Origin: Variovorax flavidus | Lineage (GTDB): Bacteria; Pseudomonadota; Gammaproteobacteria; Burkholderiales; Burkholderiaceae_C | Direction of reading: 5' to 3' | Length of the DNA stretch: 64,000 bases | Assembly: GCF_030317145.1 (NCBI RefSeq) | Contig: NZ_JASZYE010000007.1 | Span: 124,001 to 188,000 of the forward strand | Part shown: piece by piece, positions 43,440 through 53,559 of the stretch | Position numbering within the stretch: the first letter of the stretch is position 1 | Layout of the letters: the number at the start of each line of letters is the position of its first letter | The notes under the pieces: generated by a model | What the model was told of the DNA's origin: nothing | The model's database searches: none | Seen by the model: the letters and a program-made list of their open reading frames with translations, nothing else | Made by a program: the position numbers and the translations under genes

Positions 43440-46400
43440 GTGCCGCGGCGGTCGTCGACCGGCTCGATTCGCTAAGCCAGTACGCACGCAAACTCCTCCT
43501 GGGTCCTCACGAACCGGTCGAAGCACCGATCCGGGCCGAGCTGTTCGGCGCCCAACGCTTCGAGCAGCACGGCCACAGCCTGGCGCGCGCGCAGGTCGTG
43601 CAGCAGGGAAGCGCGCGAGGCGACGCCACGCCATTTTTTCCGCGCGTCGACAAGAACCTCGAATCGCTGCGCAGCGCCTTCGACTACATCGCGCTCATCT
43701 CGCAGAGCGGACGCTATGTCACGCCGGCGGCCGAATGGCTGCTCGACAACTTTCACCTTGTCGAGGCGCAGCTCCAGCAGATCCGCGAAGGTGTTCCGCG
43801 CAGCTACTACGCGCGGCTTCCCAAGCTCGCGGCCGCGCCCCTGGCCGGCCTGCCACGCGTGTACGGCATCGCGTGGGCCTATGTCGCGCACACGGACAGC
43901 GTGCTGAACAAGGAGTTGTTCACCGCCTTCCTCAACGCCTACCAGGACATCGACGAACTCACGCTCGGCGAGCTCTGGGCATTGCCGACCACGCTGCGCG
44001 TGGTGCTGCTGGAGAACCTGCGGCGCGTCGCGGAAAGCATTGCCGAGAGCAAGGTGGCGCGCGAAGTCGCGCATGCGGCATGGGACGCGGCCGAGCGCCT
44101 GTCGATGCAAGACCTGGACGTGCTCTATCGCGCGCTGCAAAGCCGCGGCATGCAGGAAAGCTACCTCACCCAGCTGTGGCAACGCCTGCCCGTCGAGCAC
44201 GGCGACAACCCGCCTGCGCTCGTCAAATGGACCGAGCAACATTGCCCGAACGGCCCCGCCCTGATCGCCGACGCGCAGACGGCGCAGGCCGCCGCCAACC
44301 TCACGGTCGGCAACATCATCACCACCCTGCGGATGATCGGGCAGGTCGAATGGGCCGACCTGATCGAGCCCGTCAGCCGATCGCTGCGGGTGCTGCGCAA
44401 CTTGCCCAGCTACGGGCGCGAGAGCGAACTCACGCGCCAGCAGATCACGCATGCGATGGAACAGGTCGCACGCGCCCTGCGCAGGCCCGAGCGCGAAGTC
44501 GCGGAAGCGGTGGTGAGCTTGGCCCTGGAAGCGGCCGGCGACCCGCATTCGCAGGAAAACGAAGAGACGCGATGGTCCCTGGCCGAGCGAACTGCCGGCT
44601 ACTACCTCTTCGGCGAAGGCCGCCCGGCATTGATCGCCGCGCTGGCGGATGCGGGTGGCGACCGGACCGTTCCGTTTTCGCTGCGGCGGATTTCCCATCG
44701 CAACTGGCGTCTGCCCCTTTACGTGCTGACGATCGTCGTCGGCACCGCGCTGATGCTGGCCGCTTCCGTGCACGGCCTGAACCGGGTCGGATGGCCCGAT
44801 CCGGCCTGGACCGCAGTGGTCGCGCTGGTGCTGTTGGTGTGGCCGGTCTCGGAGTCGGTGATAGCGCTGGTGCATCGCATCGTCGCCGAATCGACCCGTG
44901 TGCGTGCGTTGCCGCGCCTGGATTTCGCGGCGGGCATCCCGGAAGCCCATCGCGTCCTGGTGGTCGTCCCGTCGATGCTGAGTTCGCTGCAGGCCAACGC
45001 CCAGCTCGCTCACCGCCTCGAACTGCATTGGCTCGCCAACCGCGAGGACCATGCGCAGTTCGCGCTGTTGTCCGACTGGCCGGACGCCCCGCAGGCCTCG
45101 ATGCCGGACGACGCGGCCCTGCTCGAAGACGCGATGCAGCGCATCGCCGCGCTCAACGAGACGTACCCAGCCCCGGCAGGCGCCCCGCCTCGATTCACCC
45201 TGCTGCACCGACCGCGGACCTGGTCCGATACCGAGCAGCGCTGGATGGGCTGGGAACGCAAGCGCGGCAAGCTCGAGATGCTGCTGCGCCTGCTGGCCGT
45301 CGGCGACGCGAGCGGCTTCGTGCCCACGGCGCAAGGACTGCAACTCGCCCCGCGCATTCCCTACGTGATGACGCTCGACAGCGACACTGGCCTGCCACCG
45401 GGCACCCTGCGCGACCTGGTCGCGGTCGCGGCGCATCCGCTGAACACACCGCAGATCGCCGAAGCTGGCCGGCGCGTGGTCGGGGGCTTCGGCATCTTCC
45501 AGCCGCGCATCGTCACGCCCTTTCCGGAGCGCGAGGAACGCTCCCTGTTCCACTGGATGTTCGCGGGCCAGTGCGGGCTCGACCCCTACAGCAACAGTGC
45601 CTCCGACCTCTATCAGGACGTCTTCGGCACCGGCTCGTTCACCGGCAAGGGACTGCTCAACGTGCACGCCGTGCATGCCACGCTCGATCGGCGCATGCCC
45701 GATGGCGCGGTGCTCAGCCACGATCTGCTCGAAGGCTCGGTGGCACGCTGCGCCGTGGTGAGCGACCTCGTCCTCATCGAGGACCATCCGCACCATGCCG
45801 GCGTCGCCGCCTCGCGCTGGCATCGCTGGACGCGCGGCGACTGGCAGTTGCTGCCGCTCATGCTGCGCGCGCGCCGCTTCGGCATCGACGCGCTGGGCCT
45901 CTGGAAGATGAGCGACAACCTGCGCCGCGCCATGGTGGTGCCGGCATCCACCGCGCTGCTCGCCTGGGTTGTCTTCACGGATTCGCTTCCATTGAACTGG
46001 GCGCTGGCCGCGGTCGTCTCGGCGCTCGTGCTCGGCCCTCTGCTGGGCGCCCTCGCCGGACTGGTGCCGACGCGGCGCTCGATCGAACTCCCCCATTTCT
46101 TCGATGTCGGCGCGACCGAACTGCTGCGCGCGCTGGCCAGCGCGGCATGGCAATTCGTGCAGTTGGCGGCGCAGACGCGCCTGCTCCTCGATGCATCGCT
46201 TCGTGCCGCATGGCGCCTGGCGGTGAGCCGTCGCCATCTGCTCGAATGGACGACCGCCGCGCAGGCGCAGGCGCAGGCTCGCTATGAGCTGGCGGCATTC
46301 GTGCGCGGCGGCGCATTCACCAGTGCCGTGTGCATTGCCCTCGGCGTGGCGTCGTTGTGGGGCCCGCATCCCTGGATGGGACCTTTTCTCTTCGGCTTGT

Positions 46401-49400
46401 GGGCGCTCGCTCCCTTGGCTGCGTGGTGGAGCAGCCGCACTCCGGCGGAAACCGAAGGCGAACTCACCGCCGAACGGCGCAGCTACCTTGAAGGCCTGGC
46501 GCGCGAGACCTGGCACTTCTTCGAGCATGTGGTCGGCCCCGAGGACAACCATCTTCCGCCCGACAACCTCCAGCTCGAACCCGAGCCCACCATCGCGCAC
46601 CGCACGTCGCCGACCAACATCGGCATGTACCTCCTGGCGTGCTGCTGCGCACGGGAGTTCGGCTGGATCGACACCAGGGCGCTCGCCGCGCGGCTCGCCG
46701 CGACGCTCGACACGATCGATCGTCTCGACAAGCACGAGGGCCATCTCTACAACTGGTACGACACGCAATCGCTGCGGATGCTGCCGCCGGCCTATGTGTC
46801 CAGTGTCGACAGCGGCAACCTCGCGGGCCATCTGATCGCGGTCGCACAGGCTTGCCGCGCCTTCGCAGCGGAGAACACCGACGCGGCGGATCTGGAATCG
46901 CTCGCGCAGCGCTGCGACGCCTTGTGCGCCGGCATGGATTTCCGCGGGCTCTACGACACCAAGCGCCACCTCTTCCACATCGGCCTGCGGGTGGAGGACA
47001 ACGTGCTCGATGCGAGCTACTACGACCTGCTCGCCTCCGAGTCGCGGCTCCTGAGCTTCCTCGCCATTGCCAAGGGCGACGTTCCCCGGCGTCACTGGCT
47101 GGCGCTTGGCCGCCCCTTTCTATCCGTCGGCGTGAAGCCGGGCCTCAAGTCCTGGTCGGGCTCGATGTTCGAGTACCTGATGCCGACGCTCGTCATGACC
47201 GAGCCGGTCGGCGGCCTGCTGCAAGTGGCAAACCTCGCCGCCATCGGGGAACAGCAGACCTTCGGTTCGACACAGAACCTGCCGTGGGGCGTCTCCGAGT
47301 CGGCCTATTTCGCGCAGGACCATTCGCTCGCCTACCAGTACTCGCCCTTCGGTGTGCCGCGGCTGGCCCTGCGCCGCACGCCGCCCACCGACCGCGTGGT
47401 TGCGCCGTACGCCACGGCGATGGCAGCGCTGCTCCGCCCGGCCGATGCCGTGGTCAACCTGCGCCTGCTGGAATCGCTCGGCGCGCGCGGCGAGTTCGGC
47501 TTCTTCGACGCGATCGATTTCACCGTCTCGCGCCAGTCGACCGGACAGGCCTACACCGTCGTGCGCAACGTCATGGCGCATCACCACGGCATGTCGCTCG
47601 TGGCCCTGTGCAACGCCGTGCGCAACAATGCGCCGCGGCGCTGGTTCGGCAGCGCCGCGCTGGTGGAGGCGCACGCGTCGCTGCTGCACGAGCGCACGCC
47701 GCGCCAGATCATCGGCAGCGCCGACCCGCGCACGCCGCCCGAGCCGGCGACAGGAGAGGCGGCGCCGATCTTCCAGCCCCGCATCGTCGACCCGATGGAG
47801 CCGGGCTTTCAGCCCACGCACCTGCTCTCGAACGGCCGCTACACCGTGGCGCTGCGCGCCAACGGCGCGGGCGTGAGCCGGTGGCGATCGTTCAACGTGA
47901 GCCGGTGGCGGGACGACCCGCTGCGCGACAGCTATGGCACCTTCTTCTACGTACGCGACACGAACAGCCGCACCCTGACCTCGCTGACCGCCCTGCCCGC
48001 GCCCGGCGAACACTGGCGCTACAGGGCACGCTTTCTTGCCGACCAGGTGCAGTTCGATGCGACCGGGCCAGGCCTGCAGGCGCGCATCACCGTGCTCATC
48101 AGCCCCGAGGACGACACCGAGCTGCGTACCGTCGCGCTGCACAACACCGGCAACGAGACGCGCACGCTGGAACTCATCTCGTACTTCGAGCCCGTGCTGT
48201 CCAACCCCAAGGCCGACGAGGCGCATCCGGCCTTCGCGAACCTGTTCGTCGAAAGCCGTTGGGTGCCGGGCTGGCGTGCGCTGCTGATGTCGCGCAAGCC
48301 GCGCCTGCACGGCGACCCGGTCGTGGCTGCAGCGCACTTCGTCGCATCGGTGGATGCGCAGGTGCTATCCATCGACTGCATGACGGATCGGCGCGCGTTC
48401 ATCGGACGCAACCGCACGCTCGCCACGCCGGCGCTCGAGCCGCAGCCGCTGGGCGCAGACGGCACGCCGATCAACGGGCTCGACCCGATCGCCTGCCTGC
48501 GCGTGCGGCTGTCGATCGCGCCGGGCGCCACCGCACGCGTGACCTTCGCGACGGCGGCCGATGACGACATCGAAGCCCTGATGCCCGGCATCGACCGCTA
48601 CCTGCAGCCCATGCACGTGGAGCGTGCGACGCGCATGGCCGCGACGCTGGCGCAAGTGCGCCTGCGCGACCTGAGCATCGACCCCGCCAAGAACCTCGCC
48701 TTGCAGGACCTCACCACCATCCTGACCTACACCACGCCCCGCGTGATGCGCGACCGGGGCCTGATCGACCTGCGGCAGATCTGGCGCTTCGGCATCTCCG
48801 GCGACAAGCCGATCGTGCTGGTGTACATCCACTCCATGGCGGGCAAGGGACTGGTCGACACGCTGCTGCGCGCACAGCCCTGGTGGGGCTTCGGCGGCGT
48901 GGCGTGCGACCTCGTGGTGCTCAACAGCGAACCGCACTCCTACCTGATGCCGCTGCAGAGAGACATCGAGGCGCTGCGCAACCGCGTCGCGCAGCAGACG
49001 CAGAACAGCTTTCCGCGCAACGATGCCGCGGGCTTCTACCTGTTGCGCGATGCCGATGTGGCGCCTTCGGAGAAGGCCGCGCTGTCGAGCCTGGCCCGGG
49101 TGGTCTTCACCGCCGATGGGCGCGCGCTCGAATCGCAGGTCGCGGCGCTGCGCGATGCCATCGGGCCGGCCGAAGTCGACGCGAGGCCCCGCGTCCCGCT
49201 CTCGACGCTTCCGCCCACCGCGCACATCGACGACACCCTGATCGCGCCGCAAGGCGGCTTCGATGCCGGGAGCGGCGAATTCCGCTTCGAGGTCGACGTG
49301 AACCGCCGCACCGCGCGGCCCTGGGTCAACGTCATCGCCAACGCCTCGTTCGGCTTCCAGATCTCCGAATCGGGCACGGGCTACACCTGGGCGACCAACA

Positions 49401-51598
49401 GCCGGCTGCACCAGGTGACGCCGTGGTCCAACGATCCGGTCCAGGACCCTGCCTTCGAACACTACCTGCTGCAGGACCTCGATTCCCGCGAACTGTTCCC
49501 GCTCACGCCGGCCGGCCGCGGCGTGGTCGCCGCCAGGCACCGCGTGCGCCATGGCCAGGGCTACACGGTGTTCGAGTGCCTGCACCGGAACGTGGTGCTC
49601 GAAACCACCTTCTTCGCCGACCGCGACGAACGGATGAAGCTCGTGCACGTGAGCGTCCGCAACGAGGGCATCGGCGCCCGCCGCCTGCGCGCCGTCGCGA
49701 TGGTCGAATGGCAACTCGGCGCGGCCCGCGGAGAGCGACGGACTGTGCACACGTGGAAGCCCGAAGACCTGGCCGCGGTGTTCGGCGAACAGCGCGAATC
49801 GAGCGCCGGATTCGGCGGCAGCACCGGCTTCCTTCAGCTTGCAGGCCTCAACGGCGCGACGCAATGGACCTGCGAGCGGAGCGAGTTCTTTGCCGGTCGC
49901 GGCATGATCGAATTGCCCGAGACCCTCGGCGGTCACGGCGGCAGCGGCCTCGATGCGTGTGCAGCGATCGCCGGCGAGTTCAGCCTTGCGCCCGGCGAAG
50001 GCGCCAGCTTCACCTTCATGCTGGGGCACGCGGACGATCCGGAAGCGGCCATGCAACTGGCGCGACGCTGGCAACAGCGCGACGTGCCCGAGGCGCTGGC
50101 GCAAGCGCGAGGATTCTGGGACGAGCTGCTGGGCCGGCTGCAGGTCAGGACGCCCGACCCGCTTTTCGATGCGATGGTGAACCGCTGGCTGGTCTATCAG
50201 ACGCTGGTGTGCCGGCTCTGGTCCAAGGCCGGCTTCTACCAGGCCGGGGGTGCCTTCGGCTTCCGCGACCAGTTGCAGGACGCCATGGCCTTTGCGCTGA
50301 CCGATCCGGCACGCCTGCGCGAACAGATACTCGTCAATGCGGCGCGGCAGTTCCCCGAAGGCGACGTGCAGCACTGGTGGCACATGCCCGGTGGGGCTGG
50401 CGTGCGCACGCATTTCTCCGACGACCTGTTGTGGCTGCCGTACGCGGCATCGCACTATGTCGACGTCACGGCCGACCGATCGGTGCTCGACGAGATCGTG
50501 CCTTTCGTGGAGGGCCCGGACATCCCGGCCGGCGCCGAAGACGCCTACTACGCGCCCCAGGTGAGCAGCCGGACGGCCAGCATCTACGAACACAGCGCAC
50601 GCACCATTGATCGCAGCCTCGCGACCGGCGCACATGGGCTTCCGCTGATGGGTACGGGCGACTGGAACGACGGCATGAACCGCGTGGGCCACGAAGGCCG
50701 GGGCGAATCCGTCTGGCTCGCCTGGTTCCTGTGCAGCGTGGTCGAGCGTTTCGCCCCTTTCGCCCATGCGCGTGGCGAACACCAACGCGCCGAACGCTGG
50801 CTCGCGGCCCGGAAAGGCTGGATCGCTGCCCTGCACGCCGCCGGCTGGGACGGCGCCTGGTTCCGCCGCGCCTTCTTCGACAACGGCGCCCCGCTGGGCT
50901 CGTCGATCAACGATGAATGTCGCATCGACCTGATCGCGCAAGCCTGGTCATTGCTTTCGAATGCTTCGGACGCGCAGCACACCACACCGGCACTCGCATC
51001 GATGAAGCAGTATCTGCACGACCAGCCGCATGGCCTGATGCGCTTGCTGCATCCACCGCTGGCCCGATCGACCAACAACCCCGGCTACATCCAGGCGTAT
51101 CCGCCCGGCGTGCGCGAGAACGGCGGCCAGTATTCGCACGCCGCCGTGTGGGCCATGATGGCGCAGGCGCTGCAGGGCGACACCGAAGCCGCGTGGCAGA
51201 GCTTCGAGGGCCTGAGCCCGGCGCATCGCGCGCGCCACGCGCAGCGCGGACCGTTGTATGAACTCGAGCCCTACGTGATGGCCGGCGATGTGTACGGCTC
51301 GGCGCCCTATGCGGGTCGCGGCGGCTGGAGCTGGTACACGGGCTCGGCGGCATGGATGCACCGGGCCGCGGTCGAGACCTTGCTGGGCCTGTCCGTGCGC
51401 GGGGATCAGCTTTCGCTCACGCCCAGAGTGCCCGGGGATTGGCCGGGATTCGAGATCGCGCTGCGTCTGGCAGGAAAGAAGTTCACGCTGCAGAGTGGCA
51501 ATCCACCGGAGGGAGCGAAGCCGACGCACCACATTGCGGTCGGCGAATGGATCATCTGGCGAGTGCTGCCGGAAGAGGCTGTGGTGCAGGTGGGTTAG
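43436..51598 (+). CDS. ndvB: Cyclic beta-1,2-glucan synthase
   Basis: Giant inner-membrane enzyme (2720 residues) that primes, elongates and cyclises periplasmic beta-1,2-glucan. N-terminal domain to about 420; membrane helices at about 425-480; GT84 glycosyltransferase with the acidic LDSDTG motif near 645; further helices at about 830-880 and 955-1000. A glycoamylase-like domain follows (about 1015-1390; EDNHLPPDNLQLEP). GH94 phosphorylase-type modules then fill the C-terminal half, with the putative acid in GDWNDGMNRVG near 2407. The frame is open 98 codons further upstream, but that part overlaps the microprotein out of frame, so TTG 43436 is the likely start. Such synthases confer osmotic adaptation and host interaction. 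Confidence 0.93.
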   Translation: MSAAAVVDRLDSLSQYARKLLLGPHEPVEAPIRAELFGAQRFEQHGHSLARAQVVQQGSARGDATPFFPRVDKNLESLRSAFDYIALISQSGRYVTPAAEWLLDNFHLVEAQLQQIREGVPRSYYARLPKLAAAPLAGLPRVYGIAWAYVAHTDSVLNKELFTAFLNAYQDIDELTLGELWALPTTLRVVLLENLRRVAESIAESKVAREVAHAAWDAAERLSMQDLDVLYRALQSRGMQESYLTQLWQRLPVEHGDNPPALVKWTEQHCPNGPALIADAQTAQAAANLTVGNIITTLRMIGQVEWADLIEPVSRSLRVLRNLPSYGRESELTRQQITHAMEQVARALRRPEREVAEAVVSLALEAAGDPHSQENEETRWSLAERTAGYYLFGEGRPALIAALADAGGDRTVPFSLRRISHRNWRLPLYVLTIVVGTALMLAASVHGLNRVGWPDPAWTAVVALVLLVWPVSESVIALVHRIVAESTRVRALPRLDFAAGIPEAHRVLVVVPSMLSSLQANAQLAHRLELHWLANREDHAQFALLSDWPDAPQASMPDDAALLEDAMQRIAALNETYPAPAGAPPRFTLLHRPRTWSDTEQRWMGWERKRGKLEMLLRLLAVGDASGFVPTAQGLQLAPRIPYVMTLDSDTGLPPGTLRDLVAVAAHPLNTPQIAEAGRRVVGGFGIFQPRIVTPFPEREERSLFHWMFAGQCGLDPYSNSASDLYQDVFGTGSFTGKGLLNVHAVHATLDRRMPDGAVLSHDLLEGSVARCAVVSDLVLIEDHPHHAGVAASRWHRWTRGDWQLLPLMLRARRFGIDALGLWKMSDNLRRAMVVPASTALLAWVVFTDSLPLNWALAAVVSALVLGPLLGALAGLVPTRRSIELPHFFDVGATELLRALASAAWQFVQLAAQTRLLLDASLRAAWRLAVSRRHLLEWTTAAQAQAQARYELAAFVRGGAFTSAVCIALGVASLWGPHPWMGPFLFGLWALAPLAAWWSSRTPAETEGELTAERRSYLEGLARETWHFFEHVVGPEDNHLPPDNLQLEPEPTIAHRTSPTNIGMYLLACCCAREFGWIDTRALAARLAATLDTIDRLDKHEGHLYNWYDTQSLRMLPPAYVSSVDSGNLAGHLIAVAQACRAFAAENTDAADLESLAQRCDALCAGMDFRGLYDTKRHLFHIGLRVEDNVLDASYYDLLASESRLLSFLAIAKGDVPRRHWLALGRPFLSVGVKPGLKSWSGSMFEYLMPTLVMTEPVGGLLQVANLAAIGEQQTFGSTQNLPWGVSESAYFAQDHSLAYQYSPFGVPRLALRRTPPTDRVVAPYATAMAALLRPADAVVNLRLLESLGARGEFGFFDAIDFTVSRQSTGQAYTVVRNVMAHHHGMSLVALCNAVRNNAPRRWFGSAALVEAHASLLHERTPRQIIGSADPRTPPEPATGEAAPIFQPRIVDPMEPGFQPTHLLSNGRYTVALRANGAGVSRWRSFNVSRWRDDPLRDSYGTFFYVRDTNSRTLTSLTALPAPGEHWRYRARFLADQVQFDATGPGLQARITVLISPEDDTELRTVALHNTGNETRTLELISYFEPVLSNPKADEAHPAFANLFVESRWVPGWRALLMSRKPRLHGDPVVAAAHFVASVDAQVLSIDCMTDRRAFIGRNRTLATPALEPQPLGADGTPINGLDPIACLRVRLSIAPGATARVTFATAADDDIEALMPGIDRYLQPMHVERATRMAATLAQVRLRDLSIDPAKNLALQDLTTILTYTTPRVMRDRGLIDLRQIWRFGISGDKPIVLVYIHSMAGKGLVDTLLRAQPWWGFGGVACDLVVLNSEPHSYLMPLQRDIEALRNRVAQQTQNSFPRNDAAGFYLLRDADVAPSEKAALSSLARVVFTADGRALESQVAALRDAIGPAEVDARPRVPLSTLPPTAHIDDTLIAPQGGFDAGSGEFRFEVDVNRRTARPWVNVIANASFGFQISESGTGYTWATNSRLHQVTPWSNDPVQDPAFEHYLLQDLDSRELFPLTPAGRGVVAARHRVRHGQGYTVFECLHRNVVLETTFFADRDERMKLVHVSVRNEGIGARRLRAVAMVEWQLGAARGERRTVHTWKPEDLAAVFGEQRESSAGFGGSTGFLQLAGLNGATQWTCERSEFFAGRGMIELPETLGGHGGSGLDACAAIAGEFSLAPGEGASFTFMLGHADDPEAAMQLARRWQQRDVPEALAQARGFWDELLGRLQVRTPDPLFDAMVNRWLVYQTLVCRLWSKAGFYQAGGAFGFRDQLQDAMAFALTDPARLREQILVNAARQFPEGDVQHWWHMPGGAGVRTHFSDDLLWLPYAASHYVDVTADRSVLDEIVPFVEGPDIPAGAEDAYYAPQVSSRTASIYEHSARTIDRSLATGAHGLPLMGTGDWNDGMNRVGHEGRGESVWLAWFLCSVVERFAPFAHARGEHQRAERWLAARKGWIAALHAAGWDGAWFRRAFFDNGAPLGSSINDECRIDLIAQAWSLLSNASDAQHTTPALASMKQYLHDQPHGLMRLLHPPLARSTNNPGYIQAYPPGVRENGGQYSHAAVWAMMAQALQGDTEAAWQSFEGLSPAHRARHAQRGPLYELEPYVMAGDVYGSAPYAGRGGWSWYTGSAAWMHRAAVETLLGLSVRGDQLSLTPRVPGDWPGFEIALRLAGKKFTLQSGNPPEGAKPTHHIAVGEWIIWRVLPEEAVVQVG

Positions 51599-51600
51599 TG

Positions 51601-51619
51601 TTCAGCGGCATTTGCTGAA
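51601..51619. terminator. Short hairpin between convergent ndvB and the permease
   Basis: TTCAGC-7 nt-GCTGAA in the 24-nt gap between two stop codons. No T tract follows on either strand, so it may be only a weak bidirectional terminator. Confidence 0.35.
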
Positions 51620-51622
51620 AGG

Positions 51623-52810
51623 TCATTCGCCCAGCAATTCTCCGATCGGCTGCAGATCCTCCACGTGATCGCAAATGGCCTTCGCGACCATCATGATCGG
51701 AATGCCCAGGAGCAGCCCCCAGATTCCCCAGAGCCATCCCCAGAAGATCACGCCGACGAACACCGCGACCGGATTCATGCGGCTCGTCCGGCTCGTGAGG
51801 AATGGCAGCAGCAGATTGCCCACGAGCGTGTGAATCACCAGTGAGGTGCCTCCGACCAATAGCGCCATCTGGATGCCATTGAACTGCAGGAAGGCGACCA
51901 GCCCCGCCGCTGCCATCACGATGACGGACCCGATGTAGGGAATCAGGTTGGTGACCGCCGCCAGAATGCCCCACACCGCCGCGTTATCCAGCCCGATGGC
52001 CCAGAACGCGAGCCCGGTCGCAACGCCCACCAGCGCACTGGTGAGGATCTGCACGAGCAGGTAGCGTTCGATGTGCTTGGTGATGTCGTCGAGCACGTGC
52101 ACGGTGATCTTCTTCTTCTGCAGGCTGGGGCCGGTGATCTTGACCAGCTTGCGGCGGAAGGTGTCGCCCGACCCCAGTGCGAAGAAGGTGAGGAAGGCCA
52201 CCAGCGTGAGTTGTCCGATGGCGCCGATCAGTCCGATGGTGCCGCTCCACATGTAGTCGCGCACGTTGAAGGAGGGGCGCTCGATGATCACGCGCGCAAC
52301 GCCCTTGCGCGCAGCGACCTTGGCCGAGTTCTCCTCGGCCGCCTGTTCGAGTTGCGCCGCGGCCTTTTGCACGGTGTCGAGCGCGTTCGCATCGGTGGTT
52401 CGGCTGTTCGATCGCATGGCCACGCGCAGTTTCTGCGCCGCGACCGGCAATGCATCGAGCAGTTCGGAGGCGCTGCCGGACAGCGAATAGCCCGTCCACC
52501 CGAATGCGCCGCCGATACCGAGCAGGATGACGGCGGCGCCGACCCAGCGCGAGATCTTCCAGCGTTCGAGCTTGTCGACCAACGGCGCCAACGCATAGGT
52601 CAGGAGGAGGCTCACCATCAGCGGAATGAACACCGCCGCAGCCCAGTGCAGCGCGAACACGGTGGCCAGCACCGCCAGCACGACCAGCGACGCACTGCGC
52701 ACGTCCACCGGCATGTGCAACAGCACGCGATCGGGTTGCGGGGCCTCGACAGGCTCCTCGGCCTTCGGGTCGAGCCGTTCGTCCGCTTTCTGGTCGGGCT
52801 GGGCGCTCAT
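51623..52810 (-). CDS. AI-2E family transporter (YdiK/PerM-like)
   Basis: Polytopic membrane protein of 395 residues with about 7-8 helices. The early pair of segments (about 40-95), a soluble coiled region (about 125-200), and the C-terminal block with ILAAVTNLIPYIGSVIVM and GVIFWGWLWGIWGLLLGIPIMM are typical of the AI-2E exporter family, whose members export AI-2 or have other, unclear roles. The ATG at 52810 overlaps the algR stop codon by 4 nt, so it is encoded with the two-component pair. Confidence 0.88.
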   Translation of the reverse strand: MSAQPDQKADERLDPKAEEPVEAPQPDRVLLHMPVDVRSASLVVLAVLATVFALHWAAAVFIPLMVSLLLTYALAPLVDKLERWKISRWVGAAVILLGIGGAFGWTGYSLSGSASELLDALPVAAQKLRVAMRSNSRTTDANALDTVQKAAAQLEQAAEENSAKVAARKGVARVIIERPSFNVRDYMWSGTIGLIGAIGQLTLVAFLTFFALGSGDTFRRKLVKITGPSLQKKKITVHVLDDITKHIERYLLVQILTSALVGVATGLAFWAIGLDNAAVWGILAAVTNLIPYIGSVIVMAAAGLVAFLQFNGIQMALLVGGTSLVIHTLVGNLLLPFLTSRTSRMNPVAVFVGVIFWGWLWGIWGLLLGIPIMMVAKAICDHVEDLQPIGELLGE

Positions 52811-53559
52811 CGTGGCTCCTTGAGCACTTCGCGCACCGAGGACAACTGCCGGCGCGACACCACGACGGGCTCCGGAATGCCGTCGAGCCGCAGCGCCCAC
52901 CCTTCGGCATCCTCGCCGTCGTCGTATTTCTCGAGCGCACGAATGGCCGAACGCGCGACCAGCGCATTGCGATGCACGCGCACGAAGCGTGTCGGAAAGC
53001 GCTCTTCCAGTTCGGAGAGGGAGCCATCGAAGATGTGGCTGCGCGACGCAGTACGCACCGTGAGGTACTTGAACTCGGACTTGAGATACAGCACCTCGGA
53101 CACCGGCACCCGCTCGGTGCGGCCGCGGTCCTGGATGATGAGGACGTCCTGGGGCGCCTCCGGCGCCGCTGCGGGCCTCCGGTCCTTCAGGTGGCGCTCG
53201 ACCTTCTGCAGGGCCTGCTGCAGGCGCTCGGCCCGCACGGGTTTTGTCAGGTAGTCCACGGCCTCCAGTTCGAAGGCCGTGACCGCGTGCGCGGCGAAGG
53301 CCGTGACGAACACGACCGCCGGCGCGCCCGGCCGGCTGCGCAGGTTGCGCGCCAGTTCGATGCCGTCGATGCCGGGCATGTGGACGTCCAGCAACACGAG
53401 GTCGAAACGCGTGCTCGCCAGATGGTGGAGTGCTCCCTCGCCATGCGCCGCCTCGGCGACGACCTCGGCCGCGGGTGCCCGGCAATCGGCCAGGAGAGCG
53501 CGCAGACGCGAACGTGCCAGCGCTTCGTCATCGACGATCAAGGTGCGAAGTGGGGTCAT
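52807..53559 (-). CDS. algR: LytTR-type response regulator (AlgR/LytR-like)
   Basis: Response regulator of 250 residues. Receiver domain 1-120 with D10/D11, phosphoacceptor D58 (LLDVHMPG) and the TKP lysine near 106; LytTR DNA-binding domain at about 145-248 (SEVLYLKSEFKYLTVRT, then FVRVHRNALV). AlgR of Pseudomonas controls alginate and twitching. Its neighbourhood here (argH-algZ-algR) is the same, so orthology is plausible. Overlaps the kinase by 4 nt upstream and the permease by 4 nt downstream. Confidence 0.9.
   Translation of the reverse strand: MTPLRTLIVDDEALARSRLRALLADCRAPAAEVVAEAAHGEGALHHLASTRFDLVLLDVHMPGIDGIELARNLRSRPGAPAVVFVTAFAAHAVTAFELEAVDYLTKPVRAERLQQALQKVERHLKDRRPAAAPEAPQDVLIIQDRGRTERVPVSEVLYLKSEFKYLTVRTASRSHIFDGSLSELEERFPTRFVRVHRNALVARSAIRALEKYDDGEDAEGWALRLDGIPEPVVVSRRQLSSVREVLKEPR

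Noticed and set aside
43472..47095. 1207-codon antisense ORF opposite ndvB
   Set aside because: Same cause; composition is unlike a folded protein and it lies entirely within a certain gene.
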